Source of the DNA: Sipunculus nudus
Lineage: Eukaryota; Annelida; Sipuncula; Golfingiida; Sipunculidae
Direction of reading: 5' to 3'
NCBI GenBank assembly: GCA_026874595.1
Contig: CM049322.1
Span: 7,241,900 to 7,305,899 of the forward strand
Length of the DNA: 64,000 bases
This document shows positions 35,590 through 48,012 of the stretch, one piece after another (position 1 is the stretch's first letter; each line of letters opens with the position of its first letter). A program made the translations under genes and the position numbers. Under the pieces are notes generated by a model. It was given only the letters and a program-made list of their open reading frames with translations. It made no database searches and was not told where the DNA came from.

Positions 35590-38260
35590 AAAATTATAAG
35601 ACACAACCATAGACATGCACACCATAACAACAAATAATAAAATACATAAAAAGTACAAGTACATATCATGCCTATGTCAGTTTTTACCGTTCATCCGAAT
35701 GTTTGTAAAAGAAAGGAGACAGGGATTATAAACAACATTTCAACAAAATACTTCACTTGCACACTTATACCTAACACAAGACAAGTGTACACATGAAAGT
35801 GAATTTTTACATGAGACTTTTGCAATAAATAACCGTAAAAAATAGACAACAAAAACAAGACATAAATAAATCGTGGTTAAAATTACGTTAAGAAAATATT
35901 CATTATTTTTGACAATTTTTTTTCATATGAACATATCATTTTTTCCATGTCTAAAGACCATTGGATATTCGATGCAATACACTTTTTTAAGCTTAAAAGT
36001 TTTCATTTCTAACAAATTTGGGTCCTTATTTTCCTTTTCGATTATTAGAACGTATGTGAAAAGGAGGAAAATTGTAATATAAAGACTACTGTTTTTACTA
36101 TTCGCCAACTGACCTCACAAAAATATTTAATTATTAAACTCTGGCAAAATAAGCCTATTCTTCTATTCTTCAACCGCCACAACTGGAACTGGGAGATTAA
36201 TATTTCTGAAATATTTTTTTACAGTCGCTCTCAGTCACCAGTGAGTTTTTCAGATACTTATAACTGTAAAATCTCCGTTAATTATGATTGATGTCTGATT
36301 GTTTTGTTGGTTCTCCATCGTTAATTAAAAGCTTCCGGACAACAGATTTACATTTGTTCTGCGTTTCTAGATTAAGAAACTATTTCGAGTTTTTTCCCTT
36401 GTTGTACCCTCTGTGCTCTAGAACGTATAATATTGCCTCTGGTTATCTGATCGTACATTTTCTCTAGCTCTGATTTAGCCTCAGTATACCTTAAATTAGT
36501 TTGTAATAATCGTTGATCCAGATTATATTAAAAAATATTCGGCTCCATTGTTCTATATTTTCTTCTATTTGTTTATTATAATCTTTATCTTCAATCAATG
36601 AATTATTAAACTTCCAAAATGAAGCCACATTCCCCTCCTGCGGATGTGACATCAAACAAAGATTTACAGCAAAGTGATCTGCCGGAATCATCTGGCAAGT
36701 CTTTGAAAAGACTGTAGGGAGGAAGATATACGGAAAACGTCTTTCTACCAGCGGACAAGTAGTACGCCATGTAAACCTGTTAATCCCCTCATTTCTTATG
36801 CGCACTATGTCACACAAATTAATTATGCAATAAATAACACAATACTATCAATGTACTTGTATTTAAAGACATATACATTCCCTTCACTGCGATCTTAATC
36901 CGTAAACTGTGTGTCAAAATCACCACCACCATCACAAGTTGTATGTCATTATCCATATCAATTGAGCATATATTGACAGACCAATAAGAAAAGAAAATAC
37001 CAACCCGTTGTAAAATACTAACCACTGTAGAATACATCACTGAGTAATACTCCATCCTGAACTATATATTTTGCCATCATCATTTTTAAACACTTTGCTA
37101 TGCCAGGTTCAGGCATCTTTTACCCTGCCATCATTCCTTACTCTTTAAAAAAACTCTTTTTGCACAAATCTTCAGTAAAAACAATATGTGTGTTTTTGAG
37201 TTTTCTCCTTTCTTTCAGAATTCTAATTTTGTCAAACCTTCAAACAAATCTAGCTATTATGCTCCGTTGACTATCTTTCTTGTGTTGTACCCCTCTATGT
37301 GCTATGTCAATATCATATTCATGAATTTATACGTAGAGCTTATCTTTGAAGTTTGCCATAAAAACATGTAATGAGTTCTCTATCTCAATTGTCTCTATCC
37401 ATGGAACACAATTATTTTAATATTAGGGATCCTGATGAATTGCCCTGTCTTCACGTAGTGTGATTTGGCTGTTTGTGCAAGGTCAAGAATTTCTTTAAAT
37501 ATCCGTTGCAAAACTCGACTTTAACAACTTCAGGTTTTCGAATAGTAATTATCAAGGGTTTTACAAATTTATCTTTAATTGTTTGTTCGATTTTTACAAT
37601 GACTGTTTCCTTAATCTTTTAAAAAATATCCCTTCAAAAACTAAAATTTCAAACAGCCTGTCCTTTGTGACAGCTGTCTTTTCTCTGGTACAACGTTCCC
37701 TAAGGAACTTGTAGATAAAACCTGTTTTACTCTTTTAAATGTATATAAAGACCCATCAGTAGAGGTGCTAGTGGTATAAGACGTATTTCTTTTTTTTTTT
37801 TTTTCTTCTGATGATATATTATAAATAACACCACATATATATGGTGTCAGACCTAACTCAGGCACACAGAAGCATAAAGACAGAATACACTGTACAGAAT
37901 GGCTGCCTCTGGGGGCCCTGGTGTGCTAATTCATTGAAACCATTATGGTGTGGCGCCACCTTTTCATTGTGTAATTAAAATGCCCTGGGAAACTTCAATT
38001 CTGTTGACTTTATCTTAAATCTTCAAAGTCAGGTTATGCCATAATTATACTGTTATCACATGTGATATTCAAAGTCCAAATTCACCAGTTAGCAAAGATT
38101 TACTTGGCAAAAAATGTGATCATTACTTCCCTGGAATTTTGAAATATTCAAAGAAAGCAAAAGCTCATGAAACACAGCTCCTCTCAATATAGCATACCCG
38201 TGCCCTCAATATTCCTGTTTTATACTTGTAAAGCTCTCTTATTCAACCCAATGACAAATT
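35590..38260 (-). mobile_element. Decayed LINE (Tx1/L1-like) inserted in module A
   Basis: The minus strand 36817-36491 gives an endonuclease C-terminus: FTWR, then ADHFAVNL in the place of the catalytic SDH motif, then SFWKFNNSLIEDKDYNKQI. The frame continues below 36490 as the linker ITRGNIIRSRAQRVQQGKNS..FLNLE. Upstream on the same strand, 37865-37400 has charged broken frames (KIKETVIVKIEQTIKDKF) that could be ORF1. The endonuclease N-terminus and the whole RT core are absent. The element is missing from module B, which runs from the equivalent of about 35590 directly to about 38260, so it inserted after the module duplicated. Confidence 0.75.
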
Positions 38261-39544
38261 ACATTATAATATAATCTAATAATTAAAAATTTAATGCTGG
38301 GTTGATTAAAGGCTATGTGAAAGCCTACAATTGTTGTTTACAGTGGCAACGTCTTCAGTTGTTGTACCATTATATCAAATACGATATAACACTTGACTGA
38401 TTAAATTACGATCTTTTAACTTCTTAACCCTGATTCATTTTTAATAGTCCCATTAATATATCATGGTTAGGTACCTGCTCAGAATCCTACAAGATAAATG
38501 AGATATAATATCAAGAACAAACATGCGTATATTTCCATTTTGTATCGAAGATGACAAGCTTTGAGAGTAGTGTTTGACCAGTGGGAAAAATGGTCTGGTG
38601 GGCACGGTGTCTGTAAATTTGGTAATGTGCCAAAGCCATTTCTCATCATGGCCTCTTAACATGCAACATGCCTCTCATCTTTACATTGTATTTAAGGTAA
38701 TCGACCCACCCCTCTTTCTCTATACATTTTGTCCCGAGCGTTACGTAACGCTAGTTTCACAAGTTCTTCGTCAGGAATCGCATTCAAATGCATATACGTA
38801 AAGGATACTTTACTTGTGCATCTTGTGCATTTTAATAATTATTTAAATTGTTGAATTTATGTTGTAATATCATGCAAGGACACTTCCAAAAACAAAGGTA
38901 CTATGTTTAATAAACAAATAGATATACATTTTATCTATTGTTGTGCATTTGTGTCCTATTTCTAAGCTTATTTAAAAATATAGAAGGTAAATACACTGCG
39001 GTTTATATGTCACAAAGTCTCACCATATTTGGATCGACTGATATCCCATTTAGGAGATAGAAATTGCTGGGACAGCTGTTAGAAGAGGATTTCTTCAAAG
39101 TCGCAGAAATTCAAAAGTGGCTACCCGACAGTTCTAATACATTTCTGGCGATACAAAATTCTATGGCAAACATCCTGGCTCGGATATCCATCTTAAAAGA
39201 TCAGGCCGATAATTCAAAGAGATGGTACAAATATAGTGAATTTCAAGATGGCCACCAAGGCAACCCTATTAGATTTCTTTTGATTCTTAAACTTTGTAGT
39301 GTTTTTCTTCCCATATATGCTAAACATACAATATTGCATGAAGGTAGCCCATATGGTTCAGGAGATATACCACGGGAAAAAAAATCTGTTGATATAATGA
39401 CTTTTCTTTTATTGTCTTGCCGACTTTTAGCATCTTTTATTCGGCAAGACAAGTTCATGTGCAGCTATAGTTCTTTCCTGATTATTATCTCTGGCAATTC
39501 ACCAAAATTCTGTAAACTAAAATTTGCAACTCGTCGCGGTTAAT

Positions 39545-40079
39545 TATAGCAAGAAAATGGCCGGGGACCGGCATTCTTTATAAAGGCAAACTGAAATGGC
39601 CATGATAATTCTGAAAGCACATAAACGACAAGCACACAATATATATGTTATTGTTTATCGTCTAGGGGCGATACATGTCGGCGGGGCGTACCATTCCCAG
39701 AATAGCTGTAGCACGTTAACCCTGGCTCACCGCTCCTCGGTGATTTAAACTCATGACGACTCCTACCTCTAGACCGCAGAAGCCAGTGGTATAAACAGTA
39801 CAATCATATTCCAGTGAAACAGCTACAGTCAAATTAACTTGGAACATTTGTTGTATAATTTTACATCTGCTTTGTGTTTCCATCAATTCGTGTATTACCC
39901 TGTGTAACCATTTTTCTGTTCACTTATAATCGTCATTATAATCAATGGGGCAATTAGGTAAACCTTTTTTCTTCAAGTCAGTGACAAATAGTGGCTACCG
40001 ACACAGAGTGTTCGAAATCTTTGTTGTGACTTAAAAAGATTCTTTTAATCCTATCTGAAACGATAAAGAAAACAATATA
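39545..40079. other. Spacer between modules A and B
   Basis: It contains the tRNA-like element described next. The remainder is AT-rich without a recognised gene. Confidence 0.5.
39668..39795 (-). mobile_element. tRNA-like SINE head
   Basis: The minus strand reads GCGGTCTAGAGGTAGGAG, a tRNA A box, followed by GAGTTTAAATCACC, a B-box variant, at tRNA-like spacing. It is locally GC-rich. I could not match its body to the other SINEs in the window. Confidence 0.45.
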
Positions 40080-43000
40080 AATATTATATTTAAAAGTAAG
40101 TTTACAACAAACGACAGTCTGGACGAGTGGAAAAGCTTGATTATTGATCCTGTTAGCGGAACCGACTTGAAATATGATCAATTTTACAGATATTGGTAAT
40201 TCAGGAGTAAGCAAAATGGTTTGAACAGCAAGGCCCGACCAGAAAAATAATCCATTAGTTGAAGCTCTATTTTTTTAGCCAAACAAGTTTTCATGCAGGC
40301 ATAACATATGTGTAAATAGATTTTGAGCAAGAGACAACGGTATTTTCACTCGGCAAGAGGTAAATCAAATGCAGTATTGGTAAGCATGGATGAGCATTTT
40401 CGTTTAAGGGGATGTAAAAATGGAAGTACCCAGATCCTCAGTAATCTTCGTCAGAGAGTTCCGTAAGTGTAAACTTTACCAGAATCTGAAAGTGTAAGAG
40501 TAATGTTAAAATATTAGACACTTGAACATCTAACCAAAAAATATCATTATTGACGACGAACTTATTACAGGAAGAAAAGTACAGAAACACTGGTAACTTA
40601 TATATAAATTAAAAACTTCCACTTTTCTAGGTTATCGGGGATACGACATACGTTTTCCAAATCTGTTTGTTTTAACGATTCTGATTTTGGTTTGTTCATA
40701 TTTAAATTGTAATCTGAGTCATTAAGTTTATATTACGGTCCCAGGCTATAAGACAAATAATATTATATTTTTGATAAAAATAAAAAAAATTTTCAGTATC
40801 AGTAATGATGGTTATAAGTACAAATATTATATTTAAAAAATGGGTTTCTTACCTACGCCATTTTAGGGGTTTGTTCACTTATTTTATTTTATTTATAATT
40901 ATTTGGAATGGAGGAACGGTTTTATTTGTTGAACAGAAAAAGTTGATAATTGTTCTTGACAAAACCAAACGTCGTCCTCCAACAGCAACCGGATCATAAT
41001 CATCCATACATCTGAATGAATAAGCAAATGCTAACGAGTTTATGGGCTGATAATTACTGTGAAAGTGGGTGCTGATTATTTTTTTAAATTCCGCAAAGAT
41101 TAGTTTGTTTGCGTTCTACATATTTCTTATGATTAGGTATCTCTAATGATAGTGACGTCATCTTCAGCCTCTGTTTAATCTCAATTTCCAGTACATGATC
41201 ACCCTTTCCTGTATGTCATTTAATGGTGATCGCAAAACAATCCTAGTAAACTTTAGTATTCAACATGTCGTTGATACACAGTAGCTAACAAAGACAGACA
41301 CTCGCCGACATAACCAAAAACATATCATTTTATACAATTCTCTAGCATTGAAGCGTTGCAACGGTAACTCAGTAAACACTTTATTCACGTGACGATCAGA
41401 TTTGTAATGCAATAATATCCAGTTAGTGACACGATTACCATAATTTTCCTTTTTCTCCCATGAGGGAGGTGTTCATAAATTGAGCCTTCACATGCATCCG
41501 CGCAAATAATATCTCATCACAGAATACAAGTATTACAATATGTAATAGTTTAAGTGGAAGGGGGTCGCAAAAACAAACCTAATTAACTTGAGTGCACGAG
41601 ATGTTGCTGATACACAGTAGCTAACAAGGACATACAGTCGCCGACATAAAAAAATCATTCATTTAAATCTCCAGAATTGAAGAGTTGTAACGGTAAGTCA
41701 GTAAGCAGTTTATGCACGCGAAGGTCAAATTTGTCGTACAATAAACATCCAGTTGATGACATACTCACCATAACATTTCTTTTATCTTCCGTAAAAAGAG
41801 GTGTTCATAAAATTGGTCTTTACACGCATGCACGCAAAAATTCTCCCATCGCAGAATATAAGTATTACATCCTGTAACAGTTCAAGTGGAATTGCAGGTC
41901 AGTATAACATCACTTGCAGATAATAATTTTATGATAATTTTAAAATTAAAAAAAAAAATGTGCCAAAGAAAAAAGCATAGAGGGACGAACGTTTATCCCA
42001 GATATATACTTGTAGAGTTGTCGTATTGAGAGCAACAATACGCAATAATATATGAAATGAATATTTAATGCTGTGTTGCTTAAAAGGCTATGTGAAAGCC
42101 AGCAATGGGGTCGTCTACAGTAGTAATGTCTTTAGCTTTGGTACCATAATTTAAAATGCGATATTACACTAGACTGAATTTATTACGCCTTTGACATTTC
42201 ATTCCTTATTAATTTATATAGTCGCATTAATAAATCCTTGAGAACAAGCTTTCACACGTGATCTAGACAGTTCAGTCGCTCATGATTTCATTGTTTTTGG
42301 TACCTGTTTATTCAATTAAAAGATTAAAATTTCAAGAATCCTAAAAGATATATGAGATGTGAGATCAAGAACAAAGATGTGGATATTTTAATTTTGTATG
42401 GTAAATGGCCAGCTTTGAGAGCAGTTTTGGACTAGTATGACATTGAAATAGCCGGCGAAAGTGATGTCTGCAAAACTAGCATAGTCCCCAAAATCAATTT
42501 TTTTCATTACCGTCGAATATGCCGTTTATCATTAATTCATATTGAAAGTAACCGACCTACCCCCTTTTTTCCATGCTTTTTTTTGTTACAGCGTTATGTA
42601 ATCTGCTTATGTCATATTCACAAGACTAACGTCAAGCAAGGCCAAGCAAAGGGACATGTTCAAAGCTTTAGTTGTGCATTTTATGCAAATCAATGGTCTT
42701 TTAAATTCTTGATTGTAAGTTGTTATATCCTGCAATGACACGTCCGAAAACAAGGTGACGGCTATTTATAGACAAAAGGTATACAGTTGTTTTACTTTTA
42801 TGCATTTTAATTATCTTGCTTAGCTGTTTTTAAACATGCAAACGTGAATGGGTAAATACACTATATACGATTTGTATAACTTACACCCTCTTTTTGGTAT
42901 CAACTGATTTTAAGAAGGATTGCTTAAATGGTAGTGCAGTTAATACGAAGGAAATCAGAAGATCTAAAGAAACAGAAAAGGATTTCTTGAAAAACTTAAG

Positions 43001-43360
43001 AATATAAAATTATCTACCTGCCGGTTTTATTAGATTTCTGGCGATTTCCAAATTCTATTCCAAACATCCTGGGACGGATATGAATCTCCAAAAAAATCAG
43101 GCTGACTCCTAAAGAGAAAATACGAGTTAAGTGAACTCAAGATGACCCCGAGGGCAACCCTAGTATATCCTTTTTAATTCTGGAATTTGTAGCGTCTTCC
43201 TTCCTAAACAGACTAAACATGTAATATTGCAGGCGGTAGCAGATATGGTTCAGGAATTAAACCACCTAAAATAGTCTTTTGTTATAAGGAATTATTAGTT
43301 TTATTGTCAGACCGATGTTTTAAAGTTTGAGACGAAATCAGATATAAAAGATTTTTTTTT
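40080..43360 (+). repeat. Tandem-duplicated module, copy B
   Basis: Partner of 32830-39540, without the mariner-type element and the LINE found there. It carries its own internal tandem duplication of about 342 bp. It ends about 750 bp before the FkbM exon. Confidence 0.85.
41260..41910 (+). repeat. ~342-bp internal tandem duplication
   Basis: 41265-41560 and about 41600-41900 align along their length: GATACACAGTAGCTAACAA, CGCCGACATAA, AGGTGTTCATAAA, CGCAGAATA.AAGTATTACA. The two units are clearly diverged, so this is not recent. Each has the intact site that hosts the mariner-type insertion in module A. Confidence 0.85.
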
Positions 43361-43466
43361 TTTCAAAATTGGCTGATTGACTCACATTTAGCTTGTTAAC
43401 ATTTCCGTAACCTGGTAACGTCTTCTAATAGAGCACGATGATGGAATGATCATGTTCTGTAAGAGC

Positions 43467-43471
43467 TCTCT

Positions 43472-43552
<81 letters not shown>

Positions 43553-43563
43553 CATATATATAT
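43467..43563. repeat. Compound (TC)n-(TA)n microsatellite
   Basis: About 35 bp of TC repeat pass directly into about 60 bp of TA with TACATA interruptions. Confidence 0.96.
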
Positions 43564-44068
43564 TGTAGTTAATGTGTTCGATGCTTATTCATTCTTATAA
43601 AGCGGTTCTAAATCCTAGGGTTTTTTTCCAAATGTAATTTCAGATATATAGTGTGTACCTGGAAGCACAAGACATCCCCAGATGCGGTCTGTGAGAGGTA
43701 TTTTTTTCTTTTATTACTTCCCAAATAACAAGTAATTTGGATAATGGAAGTTGTCTGATAAGGATACAAGAAAAAACGCATAGGGATAGTTCTGTATATT
43801 TAGATGATGAAAAAATAGTGAAGCAATGTATTATTGGAGTCACAAACCTTGCTTGAATTTCATATGTTTAAACTAACACATATTACATATATTATAGCTT
43901 TAGAGCTTCAGTATATTTCTTACTTCTTTATACGGTCAAAATACTTCAACAACATATCAGAATCATTACATTCCTTAAACATGTATTCGATAAGGTTATC
44001 AATAGGTATCATCTCATCAAAGAACACTGATCATCGACCGTATTTGTAATTTTGTAAAATCTCTAGGT
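43564..44068. other. Likely intron or 5' flank of the FkbM gene
   Basis: AT-rich sequence with no recognised exon. The 71-codon ORF at 43834-44049 is in a different frame from the methyltransferase and has no known domain. No promoter was identified. Confidence 0.45.
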
Positions 44069-44108
44069 TTTATCATTTTTATTTACGCTCTGTCCATTGA
44101 CGCTGCAG
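44069..44108 (+). promoter_or_regulatory. Candidate 3' splice site before the FkbM exon
   Basis: A T-rich tract (44069-44095) leads to GACGCTGCAG with the AG at 44107-44108. Splicing here would join an upstream exon to GTCGTACCATTGTGATGG, with the first ATG 14 nt downstream. The frame is open back to 44006, so an upstream coding exon is possible in principle. Confidence 0.45.
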
Positions 44109-44122
44109 GTCGTACCATTGTG

Positions 44123-45034
44123 ATGGTGGGGGTGGCAACTGTGGCACTGGTATACCTCTATGCATCTTTTAAAATGTCTAAAGGTCGACCGAAGATGAAT
44201 GCTAAGGAAGATTCGGTTGCGAGATGGCCAAATATCAAGTGCTTGGAAACAAAAACTAATCCTCGATTCAAGATCTGCATTCACGATTTAAAAAAAGATA
44301 TCTATGTCTCAAAATTTCTAGCAAACAAAGGTTCATGGGAAACAGAAATATTAAACGAAATGAGCACCCTGTTTCAACGGGATAAACTATTAGGTCTAAT
44401 TGATGTCGGCGCTAACATAGGATTCTACACCCTCTATGCAGCAGCACTTGGAAGAGAAGTTGTAGCAATTGAACCGCTTGAAGACAATTTAGTCAGATTA
44501 AAGAAGTCCATAAAGCTCAATATATTTACTGATCGTGTAACCCTTTTAGAAAATGCCGTGTCAGACAGAAGGGGAGTTGGGCTGATCCAAAAACATCCGT
44601 ACAATCAAGGTGATACAAGGGTCAAAATGGAAGGAGTACCTTGTCTCGGAAACTGTGAAGAACAAATCCCCACAAATATGCGGGTAGAATCCATATTTCT
44701 TGATGACGTGGTAAAAAAGATGCGAACAAAACGAGCCATCATGAAGATCGACATACAAGGTTATGAACATGTAGCGTTTCGTAAGGCATCTGCCCTGCTT
44801 GACAATATTTTCATACCTGTAATTTTCATGGAGTGGAATCTACTGACAGCAAAAAAACTGAAAATGAGCAAAGGTACAGACTTCTTGAAAGAAGAAAAAA
44901 TGATTGAAGATATGATCACCTTGTTGCTAAGCAAAAATTATCGTCCCTACCAAACACTTTCGGCGAAAGCAAACCTGGACACAAAAGCTTGGCGAACTTG
45001 GCCCCCAGATATAGTGTGGAAGTATGAAATATGA
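44123..45034 (+). CDS. FkbM-type SAM-dependent methyltransferase, membrane-anchored
   Basis: A 303-residue open frame from ATG 44123 to TGA 45032-45034. Residues 2-16 (VGVATVALVYLYASF) are a short hydrophobic segment, probably a type II membrane anchor. The domain then follows the FkbM (Methyltransf_21) plan. SAM-binding motif I, LIDVGANIGFYTLYAA, is at about 92-107; the acidic VVAIEP at 113-118; IMKIDIQGYE, a family hallmark, at 206-215; and IFMEWN at 234-239. The C-terminus WPPDIVWKYE is also family-like. FkbM enzymes are O-methyltransferases, many acting on sugars or polyketides; the substrate of animal members is generally unknown, so none is claimed. A catalytic fold in the Golgi or secretory lumen is inferred from the anchor. 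A GTG three bases upstream is in frame but ATG is preferred. A splice acceptor just upstream suggests this is the last, and main coding, exon. Confidence 0.9.
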   Translation: MVGVATVALVYLYASFKMSKGRPKMNAKEDSVARWPNIKCLETKTNPRFKICIHDLKKDIYVSKFLANKGSWETEILNEMSTLFQRDKLLGLIDVGANIGFYTLYAAALGREVVAIEPLEDNLVRLKKSIKLNIFTDRVTLLENAVSDRRGVGLIQKHPYNQGDTRVKMEGVPCLGNCEEQIPTNMRVESIFLDDVVKKMRTKRAIMKIDIQGYEHVAFRKASALLDNIFIPVIFMEWNLLTAKKLKMSKGTDFLKEEKMIEDMITLLLSKNYRPYQTLSAKANLDTKAWRTWPPDIVWKYEI

Positions 45035-45753
45035 AAAATACTTGATTATTTTTGCAGACTTACAGGTGACACTAGTTTTCGCTTATCATAAGGATTATTG
45101 CATCTGTTTTAAATTGGTGAAACGAGATCTTATTGTTCATTGTGGAGAGTATCAGGGTAGCTTGAAAATGTTTCCTGCCTATCCATAACAAGCTTCTCCG
45201 TCAATATCTGGCCATGGTTTTTAGGCTTCTGTCCTTACAGACTAACCATACTATTTTATTGTCCCTCAGGAATCAATTTGAGGACAGTAATTTTTTTAAT
45301 TAATTGATTACCGTGTGAGGAACACTGGGTGCCATGTCAGAAGTAAACACCTGCCTCCCTCTTGGTGTATTTTCTCGAAAGCCAGTTGCTAGTTCAGATT
45401 CAATGGGCTCGTTCAGTTTTGTATATGAAAAAAAATCATGGGACTAAGAGATTAGAACCCTTAAAACAAGCATTTTGGTATGCCGACATAGTCCAGCATA
45501 CTTGTTGTTGTTTTCATCGCAGCTCTATACAGTCACCACATTTTAGCAAAAGATACTTTAACTACGCCTCCAGGTCCTATTCATACATATGACCCTAAAC
45601 TACATTGCCATCTAACAGTTCTCAATTTTTACGCTTTTCACTTGCCTTTTTGACACATTTTGTAACCTTTAGTGGGTAACAGATTTATATATTATTATGT
45701 ATTGTGTATTATAAAAATTGATGATGTTGCATGTTTTCTGTTAGATTCTTAGT
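45035..45753. other. 3' flank of the FkbM gene
   Basis: No coding feature was recognised. No clear AATAAA polyadenylation signal was seen within the first few hundred bases. Short ORFs here (45362-45592) lack recognisable domains. Confidence 0.45.
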
Positions 45754-45817
45754 TGTTAGGTCGCCATTTAGTAATGTGCATTCCATTTCATGCATATTAC
45801 TAAATGGCGACCTAACA
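45754..45817. repeat. Near-perfect hairpin, 27-bp arms, 10-nt loop
   Basis: 45754-45780 pairs with 45791-45817 at 26 of 27 positions around the loop TTCCATTTCA. The stem includes GGTCGCCATTTAGTAAT. The short ORFs on both strands across it mirror each other because of the palindrome. It could be a tiny foldback element or a transcribed hairpin. Confidence 0.92.
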
Positions 45818-48012
45818 TGCGGCTGGCACAAACTATATTGTCGACAAAACCGAACGTTGGTCACAACCACTATGTACACATAACCCGTATAAATTTTGTA
45901 AACACTTTTAGCATGAATACATATTTGAAACGTAAATGTCTTCTTTCTTGTCAACGAAATAACAACGTTAACACACATAACCTAGCAGGTAATGACACCT
46001 GTTGGCAGTATATCGAACGACAAGTCATTTTCCGGTATTAAATAAACGTCTAGTCCTCTTTGGCCTCACAAAATGCAAACTTAATTTCATAGCTATGTGT
46101 TGGAAACAAGATGCTTGGTTTCTGAACTAAGGCAACAGCAATTTTCAACGGTATTGTCAATAAATGATATTTATATTACTTGTGTGTTAATGTAACATAT
46201 CATCCGTGCATTAACGTTACATTTGTATCGAGATATGTGTATGTAGTACTTTTCTTTTGTGATGGCATTTAGGTACAGCATTGCGGAAATTTGAATATTT
46301 CGTTAGTGGTCACCACAGATGTATGATGGTTGACGAATTTTATGAAATGCATGGTATGTCACGTTCACCACTGGTGGCGAACAGGTCACAGCTTCGGCGC
46401 AGATGCAATATTGTTTAGAAATTATATATACAGTATGCCACGATAGTTCTCGCTTTCGTATTGGTAAACTTCATCAGAGCTGCATCTGGTACAACCAGAG
46501 TATATTGTTAAGCTATAAAGCCTTTCTTTTTGATTTATATTGCAATAGATGTCGGAGTTAACACGTCTTACATAGTGGTCCTCACAATATTTGATCGGAG
46601 GATGATTACTTGAATCATGTTAAACTTTTTGACACCCCCATATTATAAAATATGTATATATGCACATGCACCCCTGTGACTATCCATTTTTTGTAGTATT
46701 GTTCAATTCCAAGGGTGGTCTCCGTCTCAGAGAGACCCGGGCATGGTTTCATAACAAAAAAGCATGGATTTCTCCATGAGAAGGTCGGCATTATTCGTAT
46801 TTTAAATTTCATCAAATTCATAACAGCCGCTCTTTTAAATAGATCTACTACATAAAGCAAAAAATTATGATTTTGACTTCATTATGCATTTAGTAATCAA
46901 ATTTGCTCGGTGACAGCGTAAGCGTATCTAAACCGAGATGTAAACATTTTAACTAATGCATAAAAACATAAGCCACCGGTGCGCTAAGTATGTATTGGCC
47001 ACATAACATATCGCTGTAGATTTATCTGTCATGAAAAACCAACGCTTCGAAGATTTGAAGATATTCATTTTAGCATTACCGCATATTCCGTTGGAACATA
47101 TGGACATCGTTTTATGTTATTTACATTGGGCTTACATGACAGTGTATTCTGAATCAAGCGGAATCTCGTGAGACTTTCTATGTGAATACATGTATATATA
47201 CTTGTAGATAAAACGTCATATACACTTGTGCTTATCTTCAAGATATAATAATTGTAGTGAATTTCATTTATTGCTTATTTGTCAATCGGTATGTTTGCGT
47301 AAGCATGTACGATCCCAGTACCCAAACTCTCGCGCGTTGCCTGGTTTCCTCATTACCAATGGGACTTAAAACATTTTTGTTCGTGCTTTCATGTTTTTGT
47401 AGAGTGTTGTGCCAATACTACATCTCTTCCTATTTACACAGGAAAGTACTAAATCCTTTATCAAAAAGGAAGAACTCGTATTTTTTTCTGGCATTTTAAA
47501 ATTGTCAAGAAATTCCTTTATGATGACTTACATTGTTTTTATATGTTTATATTTGCATTGTAAGAGCTATTTTTCTATTTCTTAGTGTATATTTTAAATC
47601 GAAAGACTGACCCCATCATCATGCTTTAGAAAGCCTATAGCAAATATCCTTAATTTGTTATTAATGCAGAATTCGTGTAAAATGTTTGTTTCTTTATTCT
47701 TCAAAAATTAAGGAAACCAATATAATCAAACAGATCATTTATAGAAGACGGATATAACCATTTTAGGGAGTGTTAGACTCGTGTGAGTGTGAGACAATGG
47801 CCTTTACTAATTTTGATGGAGAACCATCTTTTAGGAATGTTCTACAAGGCAGATATTTATTTATTCAAGGTTTTTTTTTCAATTTTTAGGTTTCATTCAA
47901 AGAAGGGAAATGTCATCTGAAGGCAAGGCTTTTACATATGACATTGTACCGTAACAGCTCTTGTGTGATAGGGGATTAGTCATTTGACAACAAATTTTGT
48001 CTGGCTTCTTAG
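45818..48012. other. Unassigned interval
   Basis: No gene, transposon domain or long repeat was recognised. A short near-palindrome, GTTCACCACTGGTGGCGAAC, lies at about 46363-46382. The ORFs are all under 90 codons and featureless. Confidence 0.45.

Larger units (their letters stand above)
32830..39540 (+). repeat. Tandem-duplicated module, copy A
   Basis: Ordered blocks here match 40080-43360: AAGTTTACAGCAAACGACAGTC (32858) with 40098; the CTCCAAAGGCAACAGGATC region (33965) with 40978; CACAGAATACA (34262) with 41518; TTAATGCTGGGTTGATTAAAGG (38291) with 42067; and 39060-39540 with 42940-43360. Divergence is much greater than in the 1/50063 duplication. Subtracting the two insertions (1091 bp and about 2.67 kb) leaves about 2.95 kb, close to copy B without its internal duplication. 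A 159-codon ORF (39064-39543) is broken in copy B and is not called as a gene. Confidence 0.85.

Noticed and set aside
39064-39543. 159-codon plus-strand ORF
   Set aside because: It lies in tandem module A; the matching part of module B (42940-43360) is broken by stops and frameshifts, and no domain is recognisable.
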